Shown one piece after another: positions 1 to 17,242 of a stretch of 64,000 bases of DNA. Numbering within the stretch: the stretch's first letter is position 1; the number at the start of each line of letters is the position of its first letter. This DNA is from Azospirillum agricola (GTDB taxonomy: Bacteria; Pseudomonadota; Alphaproteobacteria; Azospirillales; Azospirillaceae): the NCBI RefSeq assembly GCF_017876095.1, contig NZ_JAGINM010000004.1:62001-126000 (forward strand), given 5' to 3'. Under the pieces are notes generated by a model, which worked only from the letters and a program-made list of their open reading frames with translations, was not told the DNA's origin and ran no database searches. Both the position numbers and the translations under genes were made by a program.

Positions 1-199
1 TCGAGCGGGCCGAATGAGCAAGCGCCGACCAAATCGCTTCGACCGGCTATGTCGATGGGTTCATCCGGATGGCCATGAGCGGATACACTCCGCCCCAGGG
101 TCCCTTTGAAGTTCGCGGACTATAGGGAAGCGGCCAAGGGGCGTCAAGCGCGCAAATCACAGCATCCGCTGCCTGTTTTCCGTCGCCGAGCCGCGCGCT
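1..199. other. gene-free left edge
   Basis: No convincing coding region is seen between the window edge and the DJ-1/PfpI gene. In related genomes rpoC is followed by the rpsL operon, so this could be spacer ahead of genes beyond the edge, but nothing here shows that. Confidence 0.4.
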
Positions 200-913
200 T
201 CACGGCTCCGCCGCGTCGAGCCGGGCCACCGCCGCCCGCACCGCCGCCCGCACCGCCGCCGAACGCGCGGCGAGCATCGGGCCCATCCGTTCCATCAGCA
301 AGGCGGTCAGATCCTCCCCCGCCCCCGCCGGCGAACCGGCATCGAACGGCGGCTTGGGATCATACTCGATGGAGAGCTGGATCAGCTTGGCGCGCTCCTC
401 GCCGAACAGCGCCGCGACGATGGTCAGGGCGACGTCGATGCCGGCCGTCACCCCGCCCCCGGTGAAGAGGTTGCCGTCCACCACCACGCGCCGGTCGACC
501 GGCTCGGCCCCGAACGCGGCCAGGAAATCGCGGGACGCCCAATGAGTGCCCGCCCGGCGCTCTCTCAGAAGACCGGCGGCGCCCAGCACCAGCGACCCGG
601 TGCAGATCCCGGCGAGGAAGCGCGCGGTGCGAGCCTGCGCCCGCAGGAAGGCCAGCACCGCGTCATCCCCGAGAAGCGCGTGGATTCCGGCGCCGCCGGG
701 AACCAGCAGGAGATCCAGGTCGGGACAATCCGCCAAGACGGTCGTCGGGAGGATGCGCAGGCCGGTGTCGGAGCGGACCGGGTCGAGATCCTTCCACAAC
801 AGATGCGTCTCAGCTCCGGGCACCCGCGCCAGCACCTCGTAGGGCCCGGTCAGGTCGAGCTGCGTGAAGTCGGGGAACAGCAGCAACCCGAAGCGGGGTG
901 GACGATCGGTCAT
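200..913 (-). CDS. DJ-1/PfpI family protein, isonitrile hydratase-like
   Basis: A 237-residue protein with the class I glutamine amidotransferase-like fold of the DJ-1/PfpI superfamily. The nucleophile elbow GICTGSLVLGAAGLL places the conserved Cys at residue 104, and the N-terminal segment DFTQLDLTGPYEVL is typical of the subgroup containing Pseudomonas isonitrile hydratase (InhA) and GlxA-type sensors. There is no C-terminal AraC helix-turn-helix, so an enzyme is more likely than a transcription factor. The C-terminus is an Ala/Arg-rich helix. The ATG start at 913 opens the domain directly. It lies downstream of rpoC on the same strand behind a possible terminator, so it is probably a separate unit. 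The substrate cannot be told from sequence. Confidence 0.85.
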   Translation of the reverse strand: MTDRPPRFGLLLFPDFTQLDLTGPYEVLARVPGAETHLLWKDLDPVRSDTGLRILPTTVLADCPDLDLLLVPGGAGIHALLGDDAVLAFLRAQARTARFLAGICTGSLVLGAAGLLRERRAGTHWASRDFLAAFGAEPVDRRVVVDGNLFTGGGVTAGIDVALTIVAALFGEERAKLIQLSIEYDPKPPFDAGSPAGAGEDLTALLMERMGPMLAARSAAVRAAVRAAVARLDAAEP

Positions 914-960
914 GGCGCACCTCGCGAGCCGGGGGAGCCCGAGCCTAACCCCGGTCCTTG

Positions 961-996
961 AAAAGGAAAAGGGCGCGTCCCTCGCGGAACTCGCCC
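961..996 (-). terminator. possible terminator after rpoC
   Basis: Read on the minus strand, a GGGCG/CGCCC stem (992-996 with 971-975) is followed by TTTTCCTTTT, 27 bases after the rpoC stop. The stem is short and the loop long, so this is moderate evidence. Confidence 0.45.
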
Positions 997-1022
997 CCTC
1001 CCCTACCCTATGACGGAGGCTC

Positions 1023-5228
<4,206 letters not shown>

Positions 5229-5295
5229 TTAAGGGCAGTGCGTGGCCCCGGAGCGGCGGTCGGCCGTTCCGGGGCTTTGGTCACGTCAAACGGAC

Positions 5296-9489
<4,194 letters not shown>

Positions 9490-9593
9490 GGATGTCCCCA
9501 AACGTCTGCTACGTGATGCGCTTCAACCGACCGACAACCGTTCCCAAGGGGGGCGGGCCCCCAATGGGTCACCCCGGCGGGCGACCGCGCGGG

Positions 9594-9691
9594 CCGTCCC
9601 GAAAATCGGGACGGAAAGAACCGCACCGGGACGAACCCGGTACGGCGAAAGGCAGAAAACGCCGCACAGCGGCCGGCTCCCTTGGGAGCCG
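9594..9691 (-). promoter_or_regulatory. three-hairpin spacer between rplL and rpoB
   Basis: The 248-base rplL-rpoB gap holds three perfect stem-loops: CCGTCCCGA/TCGGGACGG (9594-9614, 3-base loop), ACCGGG/CCCGGT (9625-9641) and CGGCTCC/GGAGCCG (9674-9691, tetraloop). None has a T-run. In Escherichia coli the same spacer carries an attenuator and an RNase III site that set the ribosomal protein to polymerase ratio; a similar role here is inference from position and structure. Confidence 0.5.
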
Positions 9692-9737
9692 ACCGCCGTC
9701 CGACGTGGAACTGTATGAACCGTAACGCAACAAGGTC

Positions 9738-10112
9738 TTACTTAATATCGACCTTGGCGCCGGCCTCTTCAAGCTGCTTCTTGATCTTGGCGGCCTCGTC
9801 CTTCGTGGCGCCTTCCTTGACGGGCTTCGGGGCGCCTTCGACCAGGTCCTTGGCTTCCTTCAGGCCCAGGCCGGTGATGGCGCGGACTTCCTTAATCACG
9901 TTGATCTTCTTGTCGCCGGCGTCGGCGAGGATCACCGTGAACTCGGTCTGCTCTTCGACCGGAGCGGCGGCAGCGGCCGGGCCGGCGGCGGCGACGGCCA
10001 CCGGAGCGGCGGCGGAGACGCCCCACTTCTCTTCGAGCAGCTTGGACAGCTCGGCGGCTTCCAGGACGGTCAGGGCCGACAGGTCGTCGACGAGCTTCTG
10101 CAGATCAGCCAT
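9738..10112 (-). CDS. rplL: 50S ribosomal protein L7/L12
   Basis: A 124-residue acidic stalk protein. The N-terminal dimerisation helices (about residues 1-30) bind L10. An Ala/Pro/Val-rich hinge (about 36-55) is followed by the globular factor-binding domain, which ends in [27 protein letters not shown] (written here in pieces: [26 protein letters not shown]). Length and layout are normal for the family. It forms the elongation-factor recruiting stalk with L10. It lies 73 bases after rplJ in the same operon, and L10 or the L10-L12 complex is expected to control it through the leader upstream of rplJ. Confidence 0.98.
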   Translation of the reverse strand: MADLQKLVDDLSALTVLEAAELSKLLEEKWGVSAAAPVAVAAAGPAAAAAPVEEQTEFTVILADAGDKKINVIKEVRAITGLGLKEAKDLVEGAPKPVKEGATKDEAAKIKKQLEEAGAKVDIK

Positions 10113-10185
10113 GGTACTACTCCAAACGACTTGAGTTCTGGGTATGGAAAAAACGGGTGACTAAGAGACCGGCTGGAAAACCAGC

Positions 10186-10707
10186 TCAGGCCGCCTCGTC
10201 GTCCTTCTTCGCGTAGGCCGCCAGCACGCGGGCGACCTGGCCGCCCGGAGCCTGGAGGACACCGGCGATGCGGGTCGCCGGGGTCTGGATCATGCCCACG
10301 AGCTTGCCGCGCAGTTCGTCCAGCGACGGGAGCGAGGCGAGGGCCTTGACCCCCTCCGCGTCCAGCAGCTGGGTGCCGAGGCTGGCGCCGACGATCTTGA
10401 GCTTCTCGTTGGTCTTCGCGTAGTCGGCCACCACCTTGGCGGCCGCAACGGGATCCTTCGAGAAGGCGATCGCCGTCGGTCCCTTGAAGAGACCGTCCAG
10501 ACCTTCGAACTGCGTCCCCTGAAGGGAACGACGGGCGAGCCGGTTCTTCGTCACTTTGAAGCTGGCGCCAGCAGCCCGAACCTTCGCACGCAGGTCGGTG
10601 ACTTCCTTCACCGTCAGGCCCAGATGGTGGGTGACCACCACCAGGCCCGTGTCCTGGAGCTTCGATTGCAGAGCCGCGATCGTCGCTTCTTTTTGTGTAC
10701 GATCCAC
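10186..10707 (-). CDS. rplJ: 50S ribosomal protein L10
   Basis: L10, 173 residues, base of the L7/L12 stalk and autoregulator of its operon. The open frame runs further upstream, but the GTG at 10707 is chosen because AAGGAGG lies just ahead of it and the protein then starts DRTQKEATIAALQSKL, as in relatives, with the expected length. The upstream residues of the longer frame fall in the leader and look non-coding. The C-terminal helix that carries L12 dimers ends in AYAKKDDEAA. Confidence 0.97.
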   Translation of the reverse strand: MDRTQKEATIAALQSKLQDTGLVVVTHHLGLTVKEVTDLRAKVRAAGASFKVTKNRLARRSLQGTQFEGLDGLFKGPTAIAFSKDPVAAAKVVADYAKTNEKLKIVGASLGTQLLDAEGVKALASLPSLDELRGKLVGMIQTPATRIAGVLQAPGGQVARVLAAYAKKDDEAA

Positions 10708-10940
10708 GGATCGCCTCCTTGCACAGAGGTGTACATGGAGCCCCTCCCCCTTGGCAGGGATCGGAACTCCGGCGAACCTGTCCCAGAAGTTCAAGCCGTT
10801 CCTGTTCCGACTTTCATCGGAGTGGTGAACGGGTTCAACTCCCGTCTGCGCCGGTGAATTTTAAGCCCTTCCCGTCGAAACGATTCGGGCACCAGCGGTC
10901 TCGGACAGGGTGGGCAGTCGCCCGGAGGGTGACCACCCGA
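10708..10940 (-). ncRNA. L10 leader (ribosomal autoregulatory mRNA leader)
   Basis: The 275-base gap between rplA and rplJ is where the L10 leader lies in bacteria. On the minus strand the part around 10861-10905 reads CCGAGACCGCTGGTGCCCGA and then a purine-rich stretch, resembling the L10-binding kink-turn region as I recall it. A long hairpin (10942-10969, GGCCTC/GAGGCC plus CCCCC/GGGGG with one mismatch) sits just after rplA. Exact borders are approximate; a covariance search against the Rfam L10_leader family would settle it. Confidence 0.55.
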
Positions 10941-10982
10941 TCCCCCCGGCCTCCGGAGAGGCCAGGGGGAAAACTCGGAAAC

Positions 10983-11696
10983 TTACGCCGAGGCGCCGGC
11001 CGGGGCCGACACGGTGGCGAGGTCGACCTTCAGGCCGGGGCCCATGGTCGAGGACAGCGAGACCTTCTCGATGTACTGGCCCTTGGCACCGGTCGGCTTG
11101 GCACGGCTGATGGCGTCGACGAAGGCGCGGATGTTCTGGACCAGCGCCTCTTCCGAGAAGCTGGCCTTGCCCACGCCGGCGTGCACGATGCCGGTCTTCT
11201 CGGCGCGGAACTCGACGGCGCCGGCCTTGGCGGCCTTGACGGCGCCGGCCACGTCCGGGGTCACGGTGCCGAGCTTCGGGTTCGGCATCAGGCCGCGCGG
11301 GCCGAGAACCTTGCCCAGCTTGCCGACGACGCCCATCATGTCCGGGGACGCGATGCAGCGGTCGAAGTCGATGTTGCCGGCCAGGATCTTCTCGGCCAGA
11401 TCGTCGCCGCCGACCACGTCGGCGCCGGCGGCCAGGGCCTCGTCGACCTTGGCGCCGCGGGCGAACACCGCGACGCGGACGGTCTTGCCGGTGCCGTTCG
11501 GCAGGTTCACGACGCCGCGGACCATCTGGTCGGCGTGGCGCGGATCGATGCCGAGATTCATCGCGATCTCAATGGTCTCGTCGAACTTGGTCTTCGACGT
11601 GCTCTTCAGCAGCGCGACGGCCGCCTCGAGGTTGTAGAAGCTGTCACGGTTGACGTTCTTGTAGGCGTCGGTCAGACGCTTGCCCAGCTTGGCCAT
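10983..11696 (-). CDS. rplA: 50S ribosomal protein L1
   Basis: L1, 237 residues, normal length, starting [15 protein letters not shown]. The conserved [18 protein letters not shown] segment of the two-domain L1 fold is present. It binds 23S rRNA at the mobile L1 stalk and moves deacylated tRNA. It starts three bases after the rplK stop, so the two are translationally close. In enterobacteria L1 represses rplK-rplA through a site that mimics its rRNA target; a similar control is likely but no site was identified. Confidence 0.98.
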   Translation of the reverse strand: MAKLGKRLTDAYKNVNRDSFYNLEAAVALLKSTSKTKFDETIEIAMNLGIDPRHADQMVRGVVNLPNGTGKTVRVAVFARGAKVDEALAAGADVVGGDDLAEKILAGNIDFDRCIASPDMMGVVGKLGKVLGPRGLMPNPKLGTVTPDVAGAVKAAKAGAVEFRAEKTGIVHAGVGKASFSEEALVQNIRAFVDAISRAKPTGAKGQYIEKVSLSSTMGPGLKVDLATVSAPAGASA

Positions 11697-11699
11697 GGA

Positions 11700-12134
11700 T
11701 CAGCCCTCCACCACTTCGAGGCCCATCGAGCGGGCGGAGCCGGCGATCATGGTCGCAGCGGCGTCGACGTCGTGCGCGTTCAGATCGACCATCTTCTTCT
11801 GGGCGATCTCGCGGATCTGCGACGTGGTGACCGAGCCGACGAAACCGCCCTTGCCGGGGGTCGTCGAACCCTTGTCCTTGCCCGAGGCCTTCTTCAGGAA
11901 GTAGCTGACCGGCGGGGTCTTGGTCACGAAGGTGAAGGTGCGGTCGCCATAGGCGGTGATGACCACGGGAATCGGCATGCCGACTTCCAGGTCCGCCGTC
12001 TTGGCGTTGAACGCCTTGCAGAACTCCATGATGTTCAGGCCGCGCTGGCCGAGCGCCGGGCCGATGGGCGGCGACGGGTTCGCCTTGCCGGCCGGAACCT
12101 GCAGCTTGATGTAACCGACGATCTTCTTCGCCAT
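11700..12134 (-). CDS. rplK: 50S ribosomal protein L11
   Basis: L11, 144 residues, starting [16 protein letters not shown]. The ATG at 12134 has GGAGG nine bases upstream; a longer frame upstream adds ten residues not seen in the family. The proline-rich N-terminal domain ([20 protein letters not shown]) contacts elongation factors and RelA, and the C-terminal domain ([17 protein letters not shown]) binds 23S rRNA. First ribosomal gene after nusG, followed at once by rplA. Confidence 0.98.
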   Translation of the reverse strand: MAKKIVGYIKLQVPAGKANPSPPIGPALGQRGLNIMEFCKAFNAKTADLEVGMPIPVVITAYGDRTFTFVTKTPPVSYFLKKASGKDKGSTTPGKGGFVGSVTTSQIREIAQKKMVDLNAHDVDAAATMIAGSARSMGLEVVEG

Positions 12135-12280
12135 GGGGGAACCTCCAGAGACGGCGCCGCGCAAGACAGGCTCGGCGCCGCGGGGTTTCGCGGTACGGCT
12201 ATGGCGGGCCTACCGCAACAGAAGGAGCCACCGACGGCCAAGCCGACGGCAGCTCCGGGAAACGGAATGGAACGCGGACC

Positions 12281-12811
12281 TCAGACCTTCTCGACCTGGG
12301 TGTACTCCAACTCCACCGGCGTCGAGCGACCGAAGATCGACACCGCCACCTTGAGGCGGGACTTCTCCTCGTCGACTTCCTCGACGACGCCGTTGAAGGA
12401 GGTGAAGGGACCGTCGCTCACACGAACCTGCTCGCCCACCTCGAAGGTGATCGACGGCTTGGGGCGCTCGAAGCCTTCCTGCACCTGATGGATGATCCGC
12501 TCGGCCTCGCGCTGCGAGATCGGCTGCGGCTTGCCGCCGCCACCCAGGAAATCCGTGACCTTCGGCGTGTTCTTCACCAGCGACCACGTCTCGTCGATCA
12601 GGTCCATCTTGACCAGGACGTAGCCGGGGAAGAACTTGCGCTCGCTGTTGACCTTCGAGCCCCGGCGAACCTCGACCACTTCCTCGGTCGGGACCAGGAT
12701 TTCCTCGAACTTGTCGGCCAGCCCCTTCTGCTCCGCCTTCTCGCGGATCGCCTGGGAGACCTTTTTCTCGAAACCCGAATAAACGTGCACGACGTACCAG
12801 CGCGCGGCCAT
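12281..12811 (-). CDS. nusG: transcription termination/antitermination factor NusG
   Basis: NusG, 176 residues. The N-terminal NGN domain ([18 protein letters not shown]) binds RNA polymerase, and the C-terminal KOW domain (about 125-176, [22 protein letters not shown]) binds Rho or ribosomal protein S10. Normal length with no insertion. It starts two bases after the secE stop and precedes rplK by 146 bases, the conserved order. Confidence 0.98.
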   Translation of the reverse strand: MAARWYVVHVYSGFEKKVSQAIREKAEQKGLADKFEEILVPTEEVVEVRRGSKVNSERKFFPGYVLVKMDLIDETWSLVKNTPKVTDFLGGGGKPQPISQREAERIIHQVQEGFERPKPSITFEVGEQVRVSDGPFTSFNGVVEEVDEEKSRLKVAVSIFGRSTPVELEYTQVEKV

Positions 12812-12813
12812 GC

Positions 12814-13011
12814 TCAGCCTCCCAGCCCAAGGATCAAGCGAACGGCGAACGCCAGCACCTGATCGACGACGAGGAAGAACAGGGCGGCCAGCACGACCAT
12901 GACGAAGACCATGGCGGTCGTGATGCCAGTTTCCTTGCGGGTCGGCCAGGTGACCCTGGCAACCTCGCGGCGGACCTCGCGCGCGAATTCTGCGGGATTG
13001 ACTTTAGCCAT
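12814..13011 (-). CDS. secE: preprotein translocase subunit SecE
   Basis: Small inner-membrane subunit of the SecYEG channel, 65 residues: the short one-helix form usual outside enterobacteria. The amphipathic part [21 protein letters not shown] carries the conserved VTWPTRKE signature (read here as [12 protein letters not shown] then VTWPTRKET), followed by one membrane helix at about residues 30-58. Adjacent to nusG as in most bacteria. Confidence 0.97.
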   Translation of the reverse strand: MAKVNPAEFAREVRREVARVTWPTRKETGITTAMVFVMVVLAALFFLVVDQVLAFAVRLILGLGG

Positions 13012-13081
13012 CGTGCGAACCGTGCGAGCTCCGGAGCGACTTCAGGGTGCCGCTTCTACCCAATTCATTGTCTGGACGGGA

Positions 13082-13157
13082 TGGCAGGAGCGGAGGGGCT
13101 CGAACCCGCAACCCCCGGTTTTGGAGACCGGTGCTCTACCAATTGAGCTACGCTCCT
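13082..13157 (-). tRNA. tRNA-Trp (CCA)
   Basis: A 76-base cloverleaf read on the minus strand, with acceptor AGGAGCG/CGCTCCT, T-arm GGTTCGAGCCC and a genome-encoded CCA end. The anticodon CCA lies at 13122-13124. It sits between tuf and secE. Confidence 0.98.
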
Positions 13158-13240
13158 ATCGCCGTCCGGCCGAGACCTCGGGAGAGGTCAAGGCGTTTTA
13201 CCGGAAGCACTTACCACAAGCAACCTGCCTTTTGAACCGT

Positions 13241-13266
13241 CCCCGCCGGGCTTCCGTCCGGCGGGG
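13241..13266 (-). terminator. GC hairpin after tuf
   Basis: Perfect 9-bp stem CCCCGCCGG/CCGGCGGGG with an 8-base loop, just downstream of the tuf stop on the minus strand. There is no T-run, so it may be a processing or pausing structure ahead of tRNA-Trp rather than a full terminator. Confidence 0.4.
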
Positions 13267-13283
13267 GAGGCAGGCTTATAGCA

Positions 13284-14474
<1,191 letters not shown>

Positions 14475-14554
14475 CGCTTTGATCTCTCGTTCCCGACGTT
14501 CCGGACGCACAACATGGCCCGGCCGGGATCGGTTCAGCCGGGGCGCGCGCGGGT

Positions 14555-14628
14555 TGGAGCGGGTGAGGGGAATCGAACCCCCGTCGTAAGCTTGGAAGGC
14601 TTCTGCTCTACCATTGAGCTACACCCGC
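14555..14628 (-). tRNA. tRNA-Gly (TCC)
   Basis: A 74-base cloverleaf with acceptor GCGGGTG/CACCCGC, T-arm GGGTTCGATTCCC and encoded CCA. The anticodon TCC lies at 14594-14596. It is 80 bases upstream of tuf in the same transcript. Confidence 0.98.
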
Positions 14629-14694
14629 CTCGCCATCCCGCCGGCGCGACCGTCCGGGGCAAAACCAGATCACGGACAAGCCGTGGAATGTAAG

Positions 14695-14780
14695 TGGTGG
14701 AAGGGACTGGATTTGAACCAGTGTACGCTTACGCGGGCAGATTTACAGTCTGCTGCCTTTAACCACTCGGCCACCCTTCC
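14695..14780 (-). tRNA. tRNA-Tyr (GTA)
   Basis: A class II tRNA of 86 bases with a long variable arm (CCGCGTAAGCG), acceptor GGAAGGG/CCCTTCC and encoded CCA. The anticodon GTA lies at 14744-14746. First gene of the large minus-strand block. Confidence 0.98.
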
Positions 14781-14814
14781 GTTCCGCTTCGGGCTGAGCC
14801 CGTCGCGGAGTTCG

Positions 14815-14844
14815 GCACTATCCCCATTTTTTGGGCCTTGTCAA
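14815..14844 (-). promoter_or_regulatory. promoter of tRNA-Tyr/tuf/secE/nusG block
   Basis: On the minus strand a perfect -35 box TTGACA (14844-14839) is followed by a -10-like ATAGTG/TAGTGC at 17-18 bases, then a GC-rich discriminator and tRNA-Tyr about 35 bases on. This is the strongest vegetative-type promoter seen here, in the right place for a stable-RNA operon. Confidence 0.7.
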
Positions 14845-14920
14845 CACGGCGTCGGCGGTTCACACAAAAAAACTTCGCTACGCCGTTCCGGCGGGCTCCT
14901 CCCTCCTCTTTGCGGGTACC

Positions 14921-15784
14921 ATGACGCGCTCCAAGCCCCCCTCCTCCGGCCATCCCGGCAACCGTTCCTCCGGCAAGCCCCAGCACACGCCCCGGGAGAC
15001 GCCCCGGGAGACGTCCAAGGGCGGCGGCGGCCCCCGGGGCGCCCAGGGCGCCTGGCTCTATGGCCTGCACCCGGTGACGGCGGCCTGGACGAATCCCGAG
15101 CGGCGCGTCCACCGGCTGCTGGCGACCGAGGCGGGGCGGGCGGCGCTCGACGGCGCGCTCGCCGCTGCGCGGACCGCCGGACTGAGCCGCCCCGGCCTCA
15201 CCATCGTCGACAAGACCGAACTGGACCGGCTGATGCCGCCGGGGGCGGTGCACCAGGGGGTCGCGGCCGACGTCGCCCCGCTGCCCGACGTCGGGATCGA
15301 CGACCTCTGCAACGAACTGGCCGGCGAATCGCAGGCCGTCATCGTCGTGCTCGACCAGGTGACCGATCCCCACAATGTCGGGGCCATCCTGCGCTCCGCC
15401 GCCGCCTTCGGCGCCCGCGCCGTGGTGGTGACCGAGCGGCACGCCCCGGAAACCACCGGGGTGCTCGCCAAGAGCGCGTCCGGCGCGCTGGAGGCGGTTC
15501 CGCTGGTGCGGGTGACCAACCTCGCCCGCAGCCTCGCGGAGTTGCAGCAGGCGGGCTTCTGGAGCGTCGGGCTGGCCGAGTCGGGAAAAGGCACGCTGGC
15601 CCAGCTCGACCTGACCGGCAAGACGGTGCTGGTGATGGGGGCGGAGGGCAGCGGGCTGCGCCGCCTGACCATGGAGCGCTGCGACGTCATCGCCCGCCTG
15701 CCGACCGGCGGCCCGGTCGGCAGCCTGAACGTGTCCAACGCGGCGGCGGTCGCCCTGTACGAGGTCGCGCGGCTGCGTGCGTGA
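14921..15784 (+). CDS. rlmB: 23S rRNA (guanosine-2'-O-)-methyltransferase RlmB family
   Basis: A SpoU/TrmH-type SPOUT methyltransferase, 287 residues from the ATG at 14921. A charged, glycine-rich tail of about 40 residues precedes the substrate-binding domain (AWLYGLHPVTAAW). SPOUT motifs follow: DQVTDPHNVGAILRSAAAFG, VMGAEGSGLRRL and LNVSNAAAVALYE, which form the trefoil knot that binds S-adenosylmethionine. RlmB methylates G2251 in the ribosomal P-loop; closely related TrmH paralogues cannot be excluded. The frame opens upstream at a TTG (14831), but that region overlaps the divergent promoter. Confidence 0.9.
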   Translation: MTRSKPPSSGHPGNRSSGKPQHTPRETPRETSKGGGGPRGAQGAWLYGLHPVTAAWTNPERRVHRLLATEAGRAALDGALAAARTAGLSRPGLTIVDKTELDRLMPPGAVHQGVAADVAPLPDVGIDDLCNELAGESQAVIVVLDQVTDPHNVGAILRSAAAFGARAVVVTERHAPETTGVLAKSASGALEAVPLVRVTNLARSLAELQQAGFWSVGLAESGKGTLAQLDLTGKTVLVMGAEGSGLRRLTMERCDVIARLPTGGPVGSLNVSNAAAVALYEVARLRA

Positions 15785-15801
15785 GGCCACGAGCGTAAGG
15801 C

Positions 15802-15830
15802 TTGTTCCGGAAGCGGGAGGACGCTAGTGT
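15802..15830 (+). promoter_or_regulatory. probable tRNA-Thr promoter
   Basis: TTGTTC (15802-15807), 17-base spacer, TAGTGT (15825-15830), ending 23 bases before tRNA-Thr. The -10 resembles the TAGTGC of the tRNA-Tyr promoter. Confidence 0.5.
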
Positions 15831-15853
15831 AGGCCCGCCTCAGCGACGGGCTT

Positions 15854-15928
15854 GCCGGATTAGCACAGCGGTAGTGCAGCGGTTTTGTAAACCGAAGGTC
15901 ACGGGTTCAAATCCTGTATCCGGCACCA
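15854..15928 (+). tRNA. tRNA-Thr (TGT)
   Basis: A 75-base cloverleaf with acceptor GCCGGAT/ATCCGGC, T-arm GGGTTCAAATCC and encoded CCA. The anticodon TGT lies at 15886-15888. Single gene between rlmB and a small unknown ORF. Confidence 0.97.
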
Positions 15929-15970
15929 CTCCCCTCCCCCGCCGCCGTCCTCACCGCCGTCCCCGCATCG

Positions 15971-15996
15971 GGAACCGATTCCCTCGCGGCCCGGTT
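15971..15996 (+). promoter_or_regulatory. EcfG-type promoter (GGAAC-N16-CGGTT)
   Basis: GGAAC at 15971-15975, 16 bases, then CGGTT at 15992-15996. The alphaproteobacterial general-stress sigma consensus is GGAAC-N16/17-CGTT, so this matches with an N17 spacer and a G in place of the first C of the -10. It lies 55 bases before the ATG of the small unknown gene at 16052. Confidence 0.45.
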
Positions 15997-16051
15997 GGAT
16001 CGATACAGGCGCGCGACGGTCGCGCCGTCCGATCCGTTCGACGCGAGGCCG

Positions 16052-16315
16052 ATGATGACGCTTCCCAAGCCCGACGCCGGTCACGGCGCCCCCGCTCCCC
16101 ACACCGCCGAGCCGCACCGCCTGCGGGACGCCATCGACCGCGGCCTGACCGGCGACAAGGTGCCGGCGACCGATCCGGCGGCGGCGCCGCTCGGCACCGA
16201 CGACGAGGCGGCCGGAACGACGGCGCCCCTCTTCGACGCGCGGGACTCGGTGGTTCCGAAGAACCAGCGCATCCCGCCGGGTCAGAAGAAGGGCGGCGAC
16301 ACCTTGGACACCTGA
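16052..16315 (+). CDS. small hydrophilic protein of unknown function
   Basis: An 87-residue charged, Pro/Ala-rich protein without membrane segment, signal peptide or known domain. The tail NQRIPPGQKKGGDTLDT is polar and probably disordered. Two adjacent ATG codons (16052, 16055) follow GAGG closely; the frame also opens further up at a TTG (15995), which would overlap the putative promoter. Function unknown. The GGAAC-N16-CGGTT element upstream suggests expression under general stress. Confidence 0.6.
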   Translation: MMTLPKPDAGHGAPAPHTAEPHRLRDAIDRGLTGDKVPATDPAAAPLGTDDEAAGTTAPLFDARDSVVPKNQRIPPGQKKGGDTLDT

Positions 16316-16384
16316 ATGGACACCTGAGCTCCCCGGAAACCGTGATGGCCCCGGGGGCGGCCGATCGGACGCGGGAACGGCCGA

Positions 16385-16966
16385 TCAGAAATAACGCTCC
16401 GGAATGCGGACCACGTCGTCCGGCATCACCGTCGTGGTGATCGGCGCCTTGCGCAGCTGCTTCTTGGGGTCGTTGCCGCGGGTGATCAGGACGAAGTCCT
16501 CCTTGGCGCGGTAGGTGTATCCGCCGGCCATCGCCACCGCCGACAGCGCCGTCATGCCGTTCTGGAACTGGTACTGGCCGGGGTTGCGCACCTCGCCCAG
16601 GATGAAGAAGGGCCGGTGGTTCATGACCTCGACGCTGACCTTGGCGTCGCGCACGTAGCCCTGCGACAGCTTGGTGGAGATTTCCTTCTCCACCTCGCCG
16701 GTGGTGCGGTTCTTGGCCGTCACGTCGCCGATCAGCGGCATCGCGACCTTGCCGGTGCCGTCGACCCGGAACTCGCCGGAGAGCTGCTCCTCGCCGAAGA
16801 CGATCACGCGCAGCGCGTCGCCCGATCCCAGACGGTAGTCGGTGGACTGGACGGCCTCCGACGTCTCCATCGGCGCGTCGACACCGGCGCAGCCCACCAT
16901 GGCGACGGCGAGCGCGGCCAGCCCCACGGTGCGGCCGAGCGCGCGGAACACATGACGTCGATTCAT
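16385..16966 (-). CDS. polysaccharide export lipoprotein (Wza/SLBB type)
   Basis: A 193-residue outer-membrane polysaccharide export protein. The start at 16966 gives a signal peptide with lipobox VGCAG (Cys about residue 26). The Poly_export domain follows (DYRLGSGDALRVIVFGEEQLSGEFRVD, given in part), then an SLBB-like domain (PFFILGEVRNPGQYQF and AMAGGYTYRAKEDFV). It is shorter than Escherichia coli Wza, as in the minimal single-SLBB members. The longer frame to 17128 would destroy the lipobox position. It follows the beta-barrel gene on the same strand, fitting a role in exopolysaccharide secretion across the outer membrane. Confidence 0.9.
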   Translation of the reverse strand: MNRRHVFRALGRTVGLAALAVAMVGCAGVDAPMETSEAVQSTDYRLGSGDALRVIVFGEEQLSGEFRVDGTGKVAMPLIGDVTAKNRTTGEVEKEISTKLSQGYVRDAKVSVEVMNHRPFFILGEVRNPGQYQFQNGMTALSAVAMAGGYTYRAKEDFVLITRGNDPKKQLRKAPITTTVMPDDVVRIPERYF

Positions 16967-17160
16967 CCCTAAACCCCTTCCCTGGCTCGTGGAGGCCGGA
17001 TCGGCACCCTTCCGGGCGGCGCGACCCGGCTTCCGGTGGTCACGCAATCCTGAACTCGGGTGGAGCCTAGCGTCTCGCAAGCGCTTGGGAAAAAGTGGAG
17101 AGGAATTACCGCCTTCGGGCCAAAGCAACCGAGTCCGGCGGATTAGGCCATGAATGCAGG

Positions 17161-17190
17161 AGGGGCGCCCGTCGCAAGACAGGCGCCCCT
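17161..17190 (-). terminator. GC hairpin between barrel and export genes
   Basis: Perfect 9-bp inverted repeat AGGGGCGCC/GGCGCCCCT (17161-17169, 17182-17190) with a 12-base loop and no T-run. It lies 52 bases beyond the barrel gene stop and could end or attenuate its transcript before the export lipoprotein gene. Confidence 0.4.
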
Positions 17191-17242
17191 CGTCAACCTT
17201 GCCGTTCGGCCTGTGCCTTGGCCGGGTACTTGGCGAAACGAA

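Noticed and set aside
9490..9501. Longer RpoB starting at a TTG at 9501.
   Set aside because: The ATG at 9489 gives the conserved N-terminus [10 protein letters not shown]; the extra codons are not found in the family.
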